64,000 nucleotides of DNA from CBDBZX01 sp965213645. Lineage in GTDB: Bacteria > Deinococcota > Deinococci > Deinococcales > Trueperaceae. The translations under genes and the position numbers were made by a program. Location of the stretch: the NCBI GenBank assembly GCA_965213645.1, contig CBDBZX010000002.1:1798001-1862000 (forward strand), written 5' to 3'. Positions 15,187 through 23,230 of the stretch are shown piece by piece. Within the stretch, counting starts at the first letter, position 1; every line of letters starts with the position of its first letter. Under the pieces are notes generated by a model, which had not been told where the DNA came from, ran no database searches, and saw nothing but the letters and a program-made list of their open reading frames with translations.

Positions 15187-17808
15187 TCAATGCTCGTGAC
15201 CCGAAAGCTCCGGTTTGACGACGAAGAAGCCCCGGTCAATATCGCTCAGGATGACGATGTCCTCGAAGTAAGGGTAGTTGCTCCAGACGCCGCTAAAGGC
15301 CGCCTCCGCGATGCAGGCACGCTCGAGCGGGTTCGGCTCTGGGTGATGCAAAACCGCTAGGCTCTGCGTGCTGGCCCCACCTGCGGCGCAGGATTGTGTC
15401 TCTAGCACCGCGTCGTGGTCGTGGTCGCCGTGGTCATGGTCGGGATTGTCCTCGTCGTCCTCGGGGTAGGTGTCGAAGTAGGCTATTTCTTCAATCGCTT
15501 CGATGTCGGTCAAGTCCACGATGCGCAGGCCGCTCGTGTAGTTCGCCTGGTACGCATAGTCACCCAGCGTGTAGGTATTGTGACCGATGGCGTCCCTGGG
15601 GTTCTTAAAGGTCCCCAAGAGCGTGGGGTTGTCGAGGTCGCGCACGTCCCAGATGTAGGTCGAGGTGTCGATGCCGTTGTCCAACTCGTCTAACTCATCG
15701 TTGAACAAGAAGTAGGCGTGGTCTTCGGTCAGCCAGCCTTGGTGGGCGTAGCCAGCACTCTCGTATTCGGTTCTCGCCACCTGCACGACGTTGTCCTTGT
15801 CGGTCACGTCCGCAATCCCGACATAGTCCGCGCTGCCCTCGTTGATCTGCCCGTCCGAGGTAATGCAGATTTCTTGACCCGCATAGTCCTCGTCCGGGCC
15901 TTCGTAGATCACGCACTGCGCGTCGTGAATGTAGACGTCCGTCGGGTAGGCGTCGCCCGCGCTTTTACCTTCAGGGACGCCGCCCGCGAAGCAACCCTCG
16001 AATTCGGGTGAGGTGGGCGTGGAGATATCTAACATTAAAAGGCCGCCGAAGCAAACTTGTTCGTACTGCTCCTCGGTCGCGCCCACCGAGTAGGCGTAGC
16101 CCGTCTCCTCGTTGATGACGAGGTTGTGGGCGTTGCCGAAGCCGTCGTAGTGAGCGGTTTCCTCAAAGGTCTGCGGTTCTGTAACGTTACGAAGCTGCGT
16201 GAGGTCGAAAATCTGCATCCCGTGACCTTCCGCTTCGCTCACGACGAAGGCGTGATTCTTATAGACCTTGATGTCGCGCCAGATGTTACCTGAGTCGTCG
16301 GGACTGTGGCTCGGCAACAGCCCCAAGTACACGGGCTCGCTCGGGTCGCTCACGTCCACGAAGGCGACGCCCGTCGTTGTGCCCATCATGGCGATGTCGC
16401 TCCCCGTCTCCGGGTCAGTCCAGCCCCACGAGTCGTTGCCTGCGCCGTCGGGCGTGCCGATGGTGGCGAGCGGTAAGTAGGCCAAGAGGTCAACGTCGTG
16501 CTGGTCAAAAGGGGCGAGCATGAGGTCTAGGGTGAGGGTTCGGGTCGTTTCACCGTTGCTCGCAGTGACCTCGAGCGTCCGCTCTCCGAGGCTTGCACCC
16601 TCGGCCACCTCCACGGGCAGAACACCCTGCTCGGCGTCCGCTGCTACCATGACAGGTTCTACGGAGAGCCCATCTGCGCCCTCGGCGCTAAGCTCCACAG
16701 AGCCCTCCAAGTCCGAAAGCCGCTTGACGTTGAAGACCAACGCTTCGGTTGTACCAGGCACGAGCGTGCTGACGTTGCTGCCACCGGGCGTGAGGTAGAT
16801 CGCGGGGTCGGGCTTGTCGTCTACCGCGTCGAAGTTAAGTGACCAAGCATTAAGCGTGCCCGAATCGGGGTTGTCTACGTCGTCGCGAACTTCGAGCGTC
16901 CAGGTGCCCGCAAGGGCTTCACCGTAGAAGAACTCTAAGGGCTCGAGCGGCTTATACTCCGCCTCGGGAAAGGCCGTTTCTAAATCCGCTTCCGGGTCGT
17001 AAGCCGCATCATCCTGACTCAGTTCAGCACTGTCAGTGAGCGTCGTTTTGATGTCTTTTTCGTCCGAGCGCGGCTTTTCGACCAAGGTAATAACCGTGCC
17101 GGTGTCTTCATGCTCCAAGGTAATGATGAGGTCGAATACGTAAGGGTGCGAGATGTCTAAGGTGACGCTCAAGTCGGTCAGATAGCGCGGGTCATCTATT
17201 TCGATGGAGTCGCTAATGGATTCGTCTTGAACGGTCTCGAGCCCCGGCGTGCTCTCAAACGTGACCGCTTCGCCTTCTGCGTCCCCGTCATCCCCGCCGT
17301 CACCGTCGCTGTCCCCGTCAGGCGGGATGAGCACCGCGTCAATCACGTGGATAATACCGTCTAATGCGAAGATGTCAGTCTGGATGACCTTGACGCTACC
17401 ATTTAAGATGACCGCGCCATCTTCTACCGTGATGTCGATCTCGCTGCCCTCCAAGGTCGGCACGCTTACGGGCGCGGCTTCCAGAATCTGCGCGGCGCTG
17501 TAACCTTCCGGCACGATGTGGTAGCGCAAAATCTGGCGGAGCCTGTCCTGGTCAACCGTCCCCAACTCGTCGTAAAGCGCCTCGAACGCCTCGTCGGTCG
17601 GCGCGAAAATCGTGAAGGAGCCACCTTGTAAGGATTGCAGTTCGCCCTCGCCTAAAAGCGAACTCAACGTGCCGAAGCGTCCGTCGTTTTGCAAAATATC
17701 TGCGACGGACTCCGTCGCGGCGTCCTGTTGACAACCGACTAAGAGAAGCGCGGCGCTGAAAAATATGCCGAGTAGCTTACCTAAACTGTTTCCCGAAGAG
17801 CTATTCAT
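15187..17808 (-). CDS. FAS1/P-domain/LVIVD-repeat lipoprotein (choice-of-anchor B)
   Basis: An 873-aa surface lipoprotein. The lipobox LLLVGC near residue 26 follows a hydrophobic signal. Residues ~35-165 form a fasciclin (FAS1) domain, with FTIFAPTDEAFEAL and LRYHIVPEGYSAAQIL. A short Asp/Gly linker (DGDGGDDGDAEG) leads to a P/Homo-B-like beta domain at ~185-335, with GTWTLEVRDDVDNPDSGTLNAWSL. Residues ~420-800 are LVIVD repeats of the choice-of-anchor B type (DVSDPSEPVYLG, DVRDLDNPTLLG, IVDLTDIEAI). A His-rich patch (DHDHGDHDHD) near 795 and a final SGHEH suggest metal binding. A strong AAGGGG SD precedes the ATG. The role may be adhesion; function is not established. Confidence 0.85.
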   Translation of the reverse strand: MNSSSGNSLGKLLGIFFSAALLLVGCQQDAATESVADILQNDGRFGTLSSLLGEGELQSLQGGSFTIFAPTDEAFEALYDELGTVDQDRLRQILRYHIVPEGYSAAQILEAAPVSVPTLEGSEIDITVEDGAVILNGSVKVIQTDIFALDGIIHVIDAVLIPPDGDSDGDGGDDGDAEGEAVTFESTPGLETVQDESISDSIEIDDPRYLTDLSVTLDISHPYVFDLIITLEHEDTGTVITLVEKPRSDEKDIKTTLTDSAELSQDDAAYDPEADLETAFPEAEYKPLEPLEFFYGEALAGTWTLEVRDDVDNPDSGTLNAWSLNFDAVDDKPDPAIYLTPGGSNVSTLVPGTTEALVFNVKRLSDLEGSVELSAEGADGLSVEPVMVAADAEQGVLPVEVAEGASLGERTLEVTASNGETTRTLTLDLMLAPFDQHDVDLLAYLPLATIGTPDGAGNDSWGWTDPETGSDIAMMGTTTGVAFVDVSDPSEPVYLGLLPSHSPDDSGNIWRDIKVYKNHAFVVSEAEGHGMQIFDLTQLRNVTEPQTFEETAHYDGFGNAHNLVINEETGYAYSVGATEEQYEQVCFGGLLMLDISTPTSPEFEGCFAGGVPEGKSAGDAYPTDVYIHDAQCVIYEGPDEDYAGQEICITSDGQINEGSADYVGIADVTDKDNVVQVARTEYESAGYAHQGWLTEDHAYFLFNDELDELDNGIDTSTYIWDVRDLDNPTLLGTFKNPRDAIGHNTYTLGDYAYQANYTSGLRIVDLTDIEAIEEIAYFDTYPEDDEDNPDHDHGDHDHDAVLETQSCAAGGASTQSLAVLHHPEPNPLERACIAEAAFSGVWSNYPYFEDIVILSDIDRGFFVVKPELSGHEH

Positions 17809-18168
17809 GGTTCCCCTTCTACTGAGTTAAAGTGCTTGGATTGCCAAGTTGGTTCGCCGACAGGTCAAATCATGAAAAGACAGCTCCGTCTAAACCAATA
17901 ACGTGCAAGCCTCCCTCTCTACACGACGTGCTGCATGAAGAAAAATTAAAGTGCCTGTATTGTAATGAACGTTTTCTTATAGAACATGAGAAAAGAGGGG
18001 GTGTGAGACTCGAGCCACTCAGTATAAGCGCCCCTCACCCCTTACTTCATGAGACCGAACAGAAGGCAGGCTAAGAATTGCCAATACGGATACCTGCTAT
18101 TTATGGTGTGGCGGAGCAATAGGTAGCGTAAGCGTCCGTAGCCACTGGAGCGCGTCAATAAACCTCCT
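17809..18168. other. 360-bp gap between lipoprotein gene and purH
   Basis: It holds the 5' region of the lipoprotein gene, including its AAGGGG ribosome site. It also holds a short remnant of the dispersed element (GGATACCTGCTAT near 18092). An 80-codon open frame on the plus strand (17832-18074) shows no domain or convincing start signal and is not called. Confidence 0.55.
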
Positions 18169-19680
18169 TCAGTGCCTGAAGTGCCGCACGCCTGTCATGA
18201 CCATCGCCAGACCAAGCTCATTCGCCGCGTCTATCATCTCCTCGTCGCGCACCGAGCCGCCGGGCTGGATGACGGCGGCGACCCCGGCCGCTGCTGCGGC
18301 CTCGACGCCGTCCCGAAAAGGATAAAAGGCGTCGCTCGCGCTCGCCCCGCCCTGGGCACGGCCCGCCGCCTTCTGCGCCGCGAGTTCAGCCGCGTCCACG
18401 CGGCTCTGCTGCCCCGCGCCGACACCCACGGCTTGACCCTGACTCACGAGCACAATCGCGTTCGATTTGGTGTAGGCGCAGACCGTCCAGGCCATCTCCA
18501 GGTCACGCCACTGCGCTTCGGTGGGCTCGAGCTTCGTCACGACGCGCCACTCAGTACGCGCCAGCTTGACCTCATCCGGTTCTTGGACTAGAAAGCCGCC
18601 GTCTACGCGGCGGTATTCTGCGGCGGCAGGGTTGGGCGGCGGCGCACTCAGCACACGCATGTTTTTACGCTTGGCGGCGAAACGCTCAGAGGCGTCAGCC
18701 GTAAACTCCGGCGCGATGAGCACGTCCGCTTTAGGATTGGCGAGGATGCGGTCGGCGAGTTCATCGCTCACGGGACGGTTCAGCGCGACGACGCCGCCAA
18801 ACGCTGACTTGGGGTCACAGGCGAAGGCGTCTTGATAGGCACGTTCTATTGTCTCAGAAACCGCCACGCCGCACGGGTTGGCGTGCTTGACGATAACGCA
18901 GGCAGGCGCGCCAAATTCATGGACGAGCCGCCAAGCCGCTTCCGCGTCGAAGAGGTTGAGGTAGGACAAGGCTAAGCCGCTGTGCTGCGTGGCGCTATCC
19001 CACCAGCCGGCTGACCCTATCTCGCGGTAGCGTGCGCCGCGCTGATGCGGGTTCTCGCCGTAGCGCAGGGTCTGGGTGCGCTCCAAGGCCACATGGAGCG
19101 TCTCCGGTAAGACCTCGCCCCTATCAAACCAGCCGACAATCGTCGCGTCATAAGCGGCGGTGTGGGCGAAGGCTTTGCGGGCTAGCTCGAGCCTCAGTTC
19201 ATCAGATACGCCGTTTTGAAGGGCCGCCGCTACACGCGCGTAATCCGCCGGGTCGCTCACCACGAGCACATGCGGAAAGTTCTTCGCCGCCGCTCTCAGC
19301 ATGATCGGCCCGCCGATGTCGATGTTTTCCAGCGCCGTATCCCTAGCCACCTCTTGTACTACCGTCTCGCGAAAGGGATAGAGGTTGACGGCGACCAGAT
19401 CAATCGGAACGATACCCTGCTCCGCTAGTTCTTCGGAATGCTCAGGAGTGCGCTTGGAGAGGATACCGCCGTGAATCTTGGGGTGCAGCGTCTTGACCCG
19501 TCCGCCTAAAATCTCAGGTGAGCCTGTTACCTCAGAGACTTGCTGAACCTCTAGCCCAGCCGCTTGCAAGGCGCGAAAGGTGCCGCCCGTCGAGATGAGA
19601 TCAAAGCCCGCATCTAAGAGGCTGCGGGCGAAGGATTCCAAACCCGTTTTGTCCGATACGCTTAGGAGTGCTCTTGGCAT
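18169..19680 (-). CDS. purH: Bifunctional AICAR transformylase/IMP cyclohydrolase
   Basis: PurH (503 aa) catalyses the last two steps of IMP synthesis. The N-terminal IMP cyclohydrolase (MGS-like) domain has LLSVSDKTGLESFARSL, LISTGGTFRAL and LGGRVKTLHPKIHGGIL. The C-terminal AICAR transformylase domain includes LRYGENPHQRGA and the catalytic HANPCGVAV (Lys-His). Length is normal. A TAGATT box ends 6 nt before the ATG, suggesting a leaderless mRNA. It stands apart from purN-purD in this window. Confidence 0.97.
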   Translation of the reverse strand: MPRALLSVSDKTGLESFARSLLDAGFDLISTGGTFRALQAAGLEVQQVSEVTGSPEILGGRVKTLHPKIHGGILSKRTPEHSEELAEQGIVPIDLVAVNLYPFRETVVQEVARDTALENIDIGGPIMLRAAAKNFPHVLVVSDPADYARVAAALQNGVSDELRLELARKAFAHTAAYDATIVGWFDRGEVLPETLHVALERTQTLRYGENPHQRGARYREIGSAGWWDSATQHSGLALSYLNLFDAEAAWRLVHEFGAPACVIVKHANPCGVAVSETIERAYQDAFACDPKSAFGGVVALNRPVSDELADRILANPKADVLIAPEFTADASERFAAKRKNMRVLSAPPPNPAAAEYRRVDGGFLVQEPDEVKLARTEWRVVTKLEPTEAQWRDLEMAWTVCAYTKSNAIVLVSQGQAVGVGAGQQSRVDAAELAAQKAAGRAQGGASASDAFYPFRDGVEAAAAAGVAAVIQPGGSVRDEEMIDAANELGLAMVMTGVRHFRH

Positions 19681-19700
19681 AGCCGCAATCTACCCTACAA

Positions 19701-19843
19701 ATAGCAGGTACACCCCTAGAGGCGGGGTACGGGGCACTATAGTCATCTGGTTTGAGACACTCTTACTGTAACAAACGTTGTCTAACATGCACATTCGGTG
19801 ATGATATCTGCGACCATTTGTCTCAGTATATTTTGGAAGTGCT
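19701..19843 (+). repeat. Dispersed ~110-bp hairpin element, copy B
   Basis: It matches the copy at 60446-60555 in TCATCTGG.TTGAGACACTCT.ACTGTA, then GTCTAACATGCAC, and TGTCTCAGTATATTTTGG-AAGTGCT. The GCAGGTA/TCATCT arm is split by a ~32-bp GC-rich insert that itself forms a small inverted repeat (GTACACCCC / GGGGTAC). The element lies just upstream of purH. Confidence 0.85.
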
Positions 19844-19885
19844 AAAAGTAGGATAAGAAGAGGTTGGGGACAAAGGTTGGGCAAG

Positions 19886-19916
19886 GAAAAACCCCTCGAG
19901 CGCGTCTCGAGGGGTT
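19886..19916 (-). terminator. Intrinsic terminator of the PPIase gene
   Basis: On the minus strand an 11-bp perfect stem AACCCCTCGAG / CTCGAGGGGTT with a 5-nt loop is followed by TTTTTCC. It lies 25-55 bp past the stop of the gene at 19941. Confidence 0.9.
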
Positions 19917-19940
19917 CCTATCAACCGATTTTGAAACGGA

Positions 19941-22031
19941 TTACTGACCTTCTTGCGGTGCGTCTTCCTGCGTACCCTCTTCGGTCGGGACGAGTTCGGT
20001 GTCGTTAGGGACTTGGGGCTGCTCCTCTGGTTGCCCTTCAGCGCCCGCTTCCGCAGCGCCCTCTTGCGCATTGTCAGCACCTCCCGCGGCTTCGCCTTCA
20101 GTGTTGCCCTCAGGCGTCACACCCTCTTGTGTGCCGCCCGTCGCTTCGCCCTGCGCGGGTACGAGCAGGTTTTCAACGGTGATCTCTTCGCGCAAGCCGC
20201 TCAGCCATGCTTGGCGCAGTTCCTCACGGTTATTGGCGAGCACCGCCTCACGCGCTTGGTTGCGCACCTCTTCGAACGGACGCACGCGCTCGGGGATGCG
20301 GGTCGCGACGAGGACGACATAGGTTTGTGCTACGCCGGGACCGCCTGCGCCGCCTGTTTCAGCGCCACCTGTCGCCGTGTCCCCTGTTTCACCCCCTGCT
20401 TCGGAGCCACCCGTCTGCGCGTCTACGGCTTGGGGAATGGCGAGGATACCAGAGACCTCTACCTCACTCGCCGCATTCAGCGCGGTAAAATCGCCCGACT
20501 CGAAGTTGAATAACGCTTGGTCCACCACCTCTTGCGCCTCACCGGGTGAAACAGGGCCTAGATTGACGACTTCGCCGCCCGCCGCGTCCGCTGCTACGTT
20601 GATGGCGGCACGGTCCACGTTCTCGTTTTCTAAAAGTGCCTGCCGGAAGCTCTGCGCCGCCGCTTCGCCTGCGAAGTTCATGCGCGTCGCGACCGCCACC
20701 GCGCTTTCAGTAAAGCGGCCTTGGTTTGCGTCATAATACTCTCTAATCTGCGCGTCGGTAGCCTCGGCGTCGCGGCTCACAAAACTCAGTGCGCTCTGCG
20801 CCACACCCGCAGGCGGCCCGATGAAGTTAGCGTCTAACGCGGCTGCGCCCTGGTCCGCCAGTTCGCGCTCGATAATCTGCTCTAGAACGGTAGGTTTGAA
20901 GAAGTTCAAGATGATGTCGGCGCTGTTAGGGTTCAAAAACTGCTGCACCTGCTGGTTGAGGTAGGTCTCCTCCGCCAGCGCTACCGCACCAATCTCGTCC
21001 TCACCAACAAAGGCGACGGGCGGGTTGTCGTAGCTGTAGGGGCTAGTAGAAGGAATCTCGATGTTGGCTTCGCCCTGCAACGTATCCAGCGTCTGCTGCT
21101 GCACGCCCGCCTCCTTGGCAAGCTGCGCGTCCTCGCGCACCTGTGCTTGGACCGCTTCGAAAGGTTGCGGCTCACCAGGTGTGAAGTTTTCAACCTTGAT
21201 GATATGGTACGCGCCGCCCGCTTGAACGGGTCGCGTCACGCCGGTTCCTTGAAGGCCGAAGGCCGCGTCCGCCACGGGCGTCGGCAGCGCGATGCGGCCT
21301 ACAGGTCTCGGTTCCGCGTTGCCCTCGGCTGCGCCAAGCGCGCCGCCCTGCGCCGCACGCTCCGTTGAAAACTCCTGCGCTAAGGCTGCGAAGTCTTCGC
21401 CCGCTCGCGCCCGCGCGTAGAGGTCATTGGCGAGGTTCTCGTCCGCCACGACGATTTCCCGCGCGGTAATCTGCGGGTCAGAGACATAAGCGTCGCGGTT
21501 CGCCTCGAAGAAGGTCTGCACCTCTTCGTCGGTCACTTCGACGTCCGCCGCGAGCTGCTCCAAATACTTCTCCTGCTTGAGCTGCTGGCGAATCAGCTCG
21601 CGGAAGGTCGCGTCGGTGTAGCCTGCGCCTCTCAAGAGGTTTTGATACGCTTGGTCGTTATTGGAGCCCGCTACCCCCCGCGCCTCGCGAAACTCGTTGA
21701 CCTCGGCTCTCACCTCGCCGCGCGAGACGTTCACATCCGCCGCCGCTTGACGCAGCACTTCGTTTTGGATGAGTTGGTCCAAAGCGAGCCGCTCCAAGTC
21801 CTCGGCAACAGGTCCCTCTTGCACCGAACTAAACGGCGGGTTTTGCTGTAAGCGGGCGACCTCGAGTTCTGGAATCGCCTGTCCGTTGACCTGCAGCGCC
21901 GTTGCACCTTGCTGCGCCCCTTGGTTGCCGCCGAAAAATGTCCCCGGCGTAAAGGCGATGACCATACTGACGAGCAGTCCGATGGAGATAATCCATAAAA
22001 TAATAGCGTTGGTTCTCTTGCTTAACTTCAT
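19941..22031 (-). CDS. SurA/PpiD-like peptidyl-prolyl isomerase
   Basis: A 696-aa membrane-anchored foldase. One N-terminal transmembrane helix (AIILWIISIGLLVSMVIAF) precedes a SurA_N-type chaperone region. A parvulin (rotamase) domain lies at about 185-285, with ITAREIVVADENLANDLY, FAALAQEFSTERAAQGGALG and GGAYHIIKVE. A second, more divergent SurA/parvulin-like half follows. Gly/Thr/Glu-rich low-complexity stretches lie near 540-570 and through the acidic C-terminus (the last ~65 residues). It probably helps fold exported proteins. GGGAGG lies 10 nt before the ATG, and an intrinsic terminator follows. Confidence 0.85.
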   Translation of the reverse strand: MKLSKRTNAIILWIISIGLLVSMVIAFTPGTFFGGNQGAQQGATALQVNGQAIPELEVARLQQNPPFSSVQEGPVAEDLERLALDQLIQNEVLRQAAADVNVSRGEVRAEVNEFREARGVAGSNNDQAYQNLLRGAGYTDATFRELIRQQLKQEKYLEQLAADVEVTDEEVQTFFEANRDAYVSDPQITAREIVVADENLANDLYARARAGEDFAALAQEFSTERAAQGGALGAAEGNAEPRPVGRIALPTPVADAAFGLQGTGVTRPVQAGGAYHIIKVENFTPGEPQPFEAVQAQVREDAQLAKEAGVQQQTLDTLQGEANIEIPSTSPYSYDNPPVAFVGEDEIGAVALAEETYLNQQVQQFLNPNSADIILNFFKPTVLEQIIERELADQGAAALDANFIGPPAGVAQSALSFVSRDAEATDAQIREYYDANQGRFTESAVAVATRMNFAGEAAAQSFRQALLENENVDRAAINVAADAAGGEVVNLGPVSPGEAQEVVDQALFNFESGDFTALNAASEVEVSGILAIPQAVDAQTGGSEAGGETGDTATGGAETGGAGGPGVAQTYVVLVATRIPERVRPFEEVRNQAREAVLANNREELRQAWLSGLREEITVENLLVPAQGEATGGTQEGVTPEGNTEGEAAGGADNAQEGAAEAGAEGQPEEQPQVPNDTELVPTEEGTQEDAPQEGQ

Positions 22032-22069
22032 CCTGTTGTCGTCCTCCCAAAAATACTAGCGCGGGGTGA

Positions 22070-22201
22070 TACCTCTAGCGCTTCTACAGATGCTACCTCT
22101 AGCGCTTCTGCGCTAAAGATGATAACCTTTAAGCTGTTAGGTAGCTGGATAATCTAATGCTACCAGCGATTATAGATGCTACCTCTAGCTTCTACCTCTA
22201 A
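22070..22201. repeat. Short direct repeats, ACCTCTAGCGCTTCT type
   Basis: ACCTCTAGCGCTTCT occurs at 22071-22085 and 22095-22109. A shortened ACCTCTAGCTTCT is at 22181-22193, and ACCTCTA again at 22194-22200. The longer word AGATGCTACCTCTAGC is repeated at 22088 and 22175. Read in reverse it resembles the GCAGGTATCATCT arm of the dispersed element. It fills the gap before the tRNA gene. Confidence 0.75.
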
Positions 22202-22207
22202 TCTTTT

Positions 22208-22281
22208 GCGCCCGTAGCTCAGCCGGATAGAGCGTTCGCCTCCGGAGCGAAAGGTCGCAGGTTCGAATCCTGCCGGGCGCA
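22208..22281 (+). tRNA. tRNA-Arg (anticodon CCG)
   Basis: A 74-nt cloverleaf. Acceptor GCGCCCG pairs with CGGGCGC. The D-arm is GCTC/GAGC. The anticodon stem is TTCGC/GCGAA with loop CTCCGGA (anticodon CCG at 22242-22244). The T-arm is CAGGTTCGAATCCTG, and A is the discriminator base. CCA is not encoded. It reads CGG codons. Confidence 0.96.
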
Positions 22282-22536
22282 CTTCCTTTACGCAACCCTT
22301 ACAATTTAGACTCCGCAACGCTATTACAGGCTCTAACCAAACAGAGAAGAGTCTAACACGCCTCCTTCGTCAAAAGGCTAAAGCCAAACTGAGAGCGAGT
22401 TCGTGATTTCTTCACATTTCGTGTTCGCGACAAGTGATACGAGGTTCTTGATGTTCGTTCAATCTCCTTCAAATGTAAAGATTCACATTTTACTCGTAAA
22501 TTTTTTGTTTCCATAGTTTGAGCTCGAGAGGAAAAA

Positions 22537-23052
22537 CTACCACGTCGGCAAGGTTCTTTCCCCAGGCTCTACCCAGGGTTGCGGCACGAGTAGCCCCTCA
22601 CCCCCCAACACCTCGACGGGTTCACCCTCAATGCGCAGAGAGACGCTCGAGACATTCAGCGGTTGCGTCAACGTGTAGAAAAGCTGATTGAGCCGCCCCA
22701 ACATCAGCGCTCTATCGCCCCCTTGCGCGAACTCGCTCGAGAGGTCAACGATGAGCGTTTCACCCCTTAGCTCGAGACCTCTCACCTCAGTATCGGGAGG
22801 GAAGGCGCTCGAAAGACCCGCTTCAGGCGTCCCTTTGGTCAACGCTTGCAGCGCCGCTTTAAGCCGCGCCTCGGGCGTCTTCGCGTCGAAGCGGCGGCGC
22901 ACCCCCTCGAGCGTAAACGCCGCGTCTTGCGCTCTAACAAAATAAACGATGCTGTTGGGGAGCCTGTTGAGAAGGCGCACTGTAATCGCAGATACCAAGA
23001 TGAGGAGCAGCAAAAGCGCGAGCGCAGCCACGCGCAGGGTTACGGTACGCAT
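22537..23052 (-). CDS. GerMN-domain protein (membrane-anchored)
   Basis: A 171-aa protein with an N-terminal membrane anchor (VAALALLLLLILVSAITV) and a GerMN-like domain at about 35-150. Recognisable parts are VYFV, RLKAALQALTKGTPEAGLSSAFPPDTEV, LIVDLSSEF and LGRLNQLFYTLTQPLNVSSVSLRIEG. GerMN domains occur in spore germination proteins, but also widely in non-sporulating bacteria as extracytoplasmic domains of unknown role. Nothing else here suggests sporulation. A leaderless promoter precedes it. Confidence 0.85.
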   Translation of the reverse strand: MRTVTLRVAALALLLLLILVSAITVRLLNRLPNSIVYFVRAQDAAFTLEGVRRRFDAKTPEARLKAALQALTKGTPEAGLSSAFPPDTEVRGLELRGETLIVDLSSEFAQGGDRALMLGRLNQLFYTLTQPLNVSSVSLRIEGEPVEVLGGEGLLVPQPWVEPGERTLPTW

Positions 23053-23086
23053 GAGTGCACGCTATCACCCCGCGAGATGACGTCAA
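23053..23086 (-). promoter_or_regulatory. Leaderless promoter of the GerMN gene
   Basis: On the minus strand: TTGACG (23081-23086), a 16-bp spacer, TAGCGT (23059-23064), and 6 nt to the ATG at 23052. Confidence 0.7.
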
Positions 23087-23230
23087 GGTGAAATTTTTAT
23101 AGTGTCGTTTCGCGAGCAAAAGAGAAAAGTGGAAGTCATGCTACTTCGTTCCACTGACTGCCTGATTCTGTCTACCGAACGCGCCTTTGTAACACCGCAC
23201 AAACATGCCAGCTCAAATGACCGACACCCT

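Noticed and set aside
17832..18074. An 80-codon open frame with a CLYC motif between the lipoprotein gene and purH.
   Set aside because: Composition is unlike coding DNA here, no start signal is visible, and it lies in a repeat-bearing gap.
22537..23052. GerMN domain as evidence of sporulation.
   Set aside because: The domain is widespread in non-sporulating bacteria, and no other spore gene is present.
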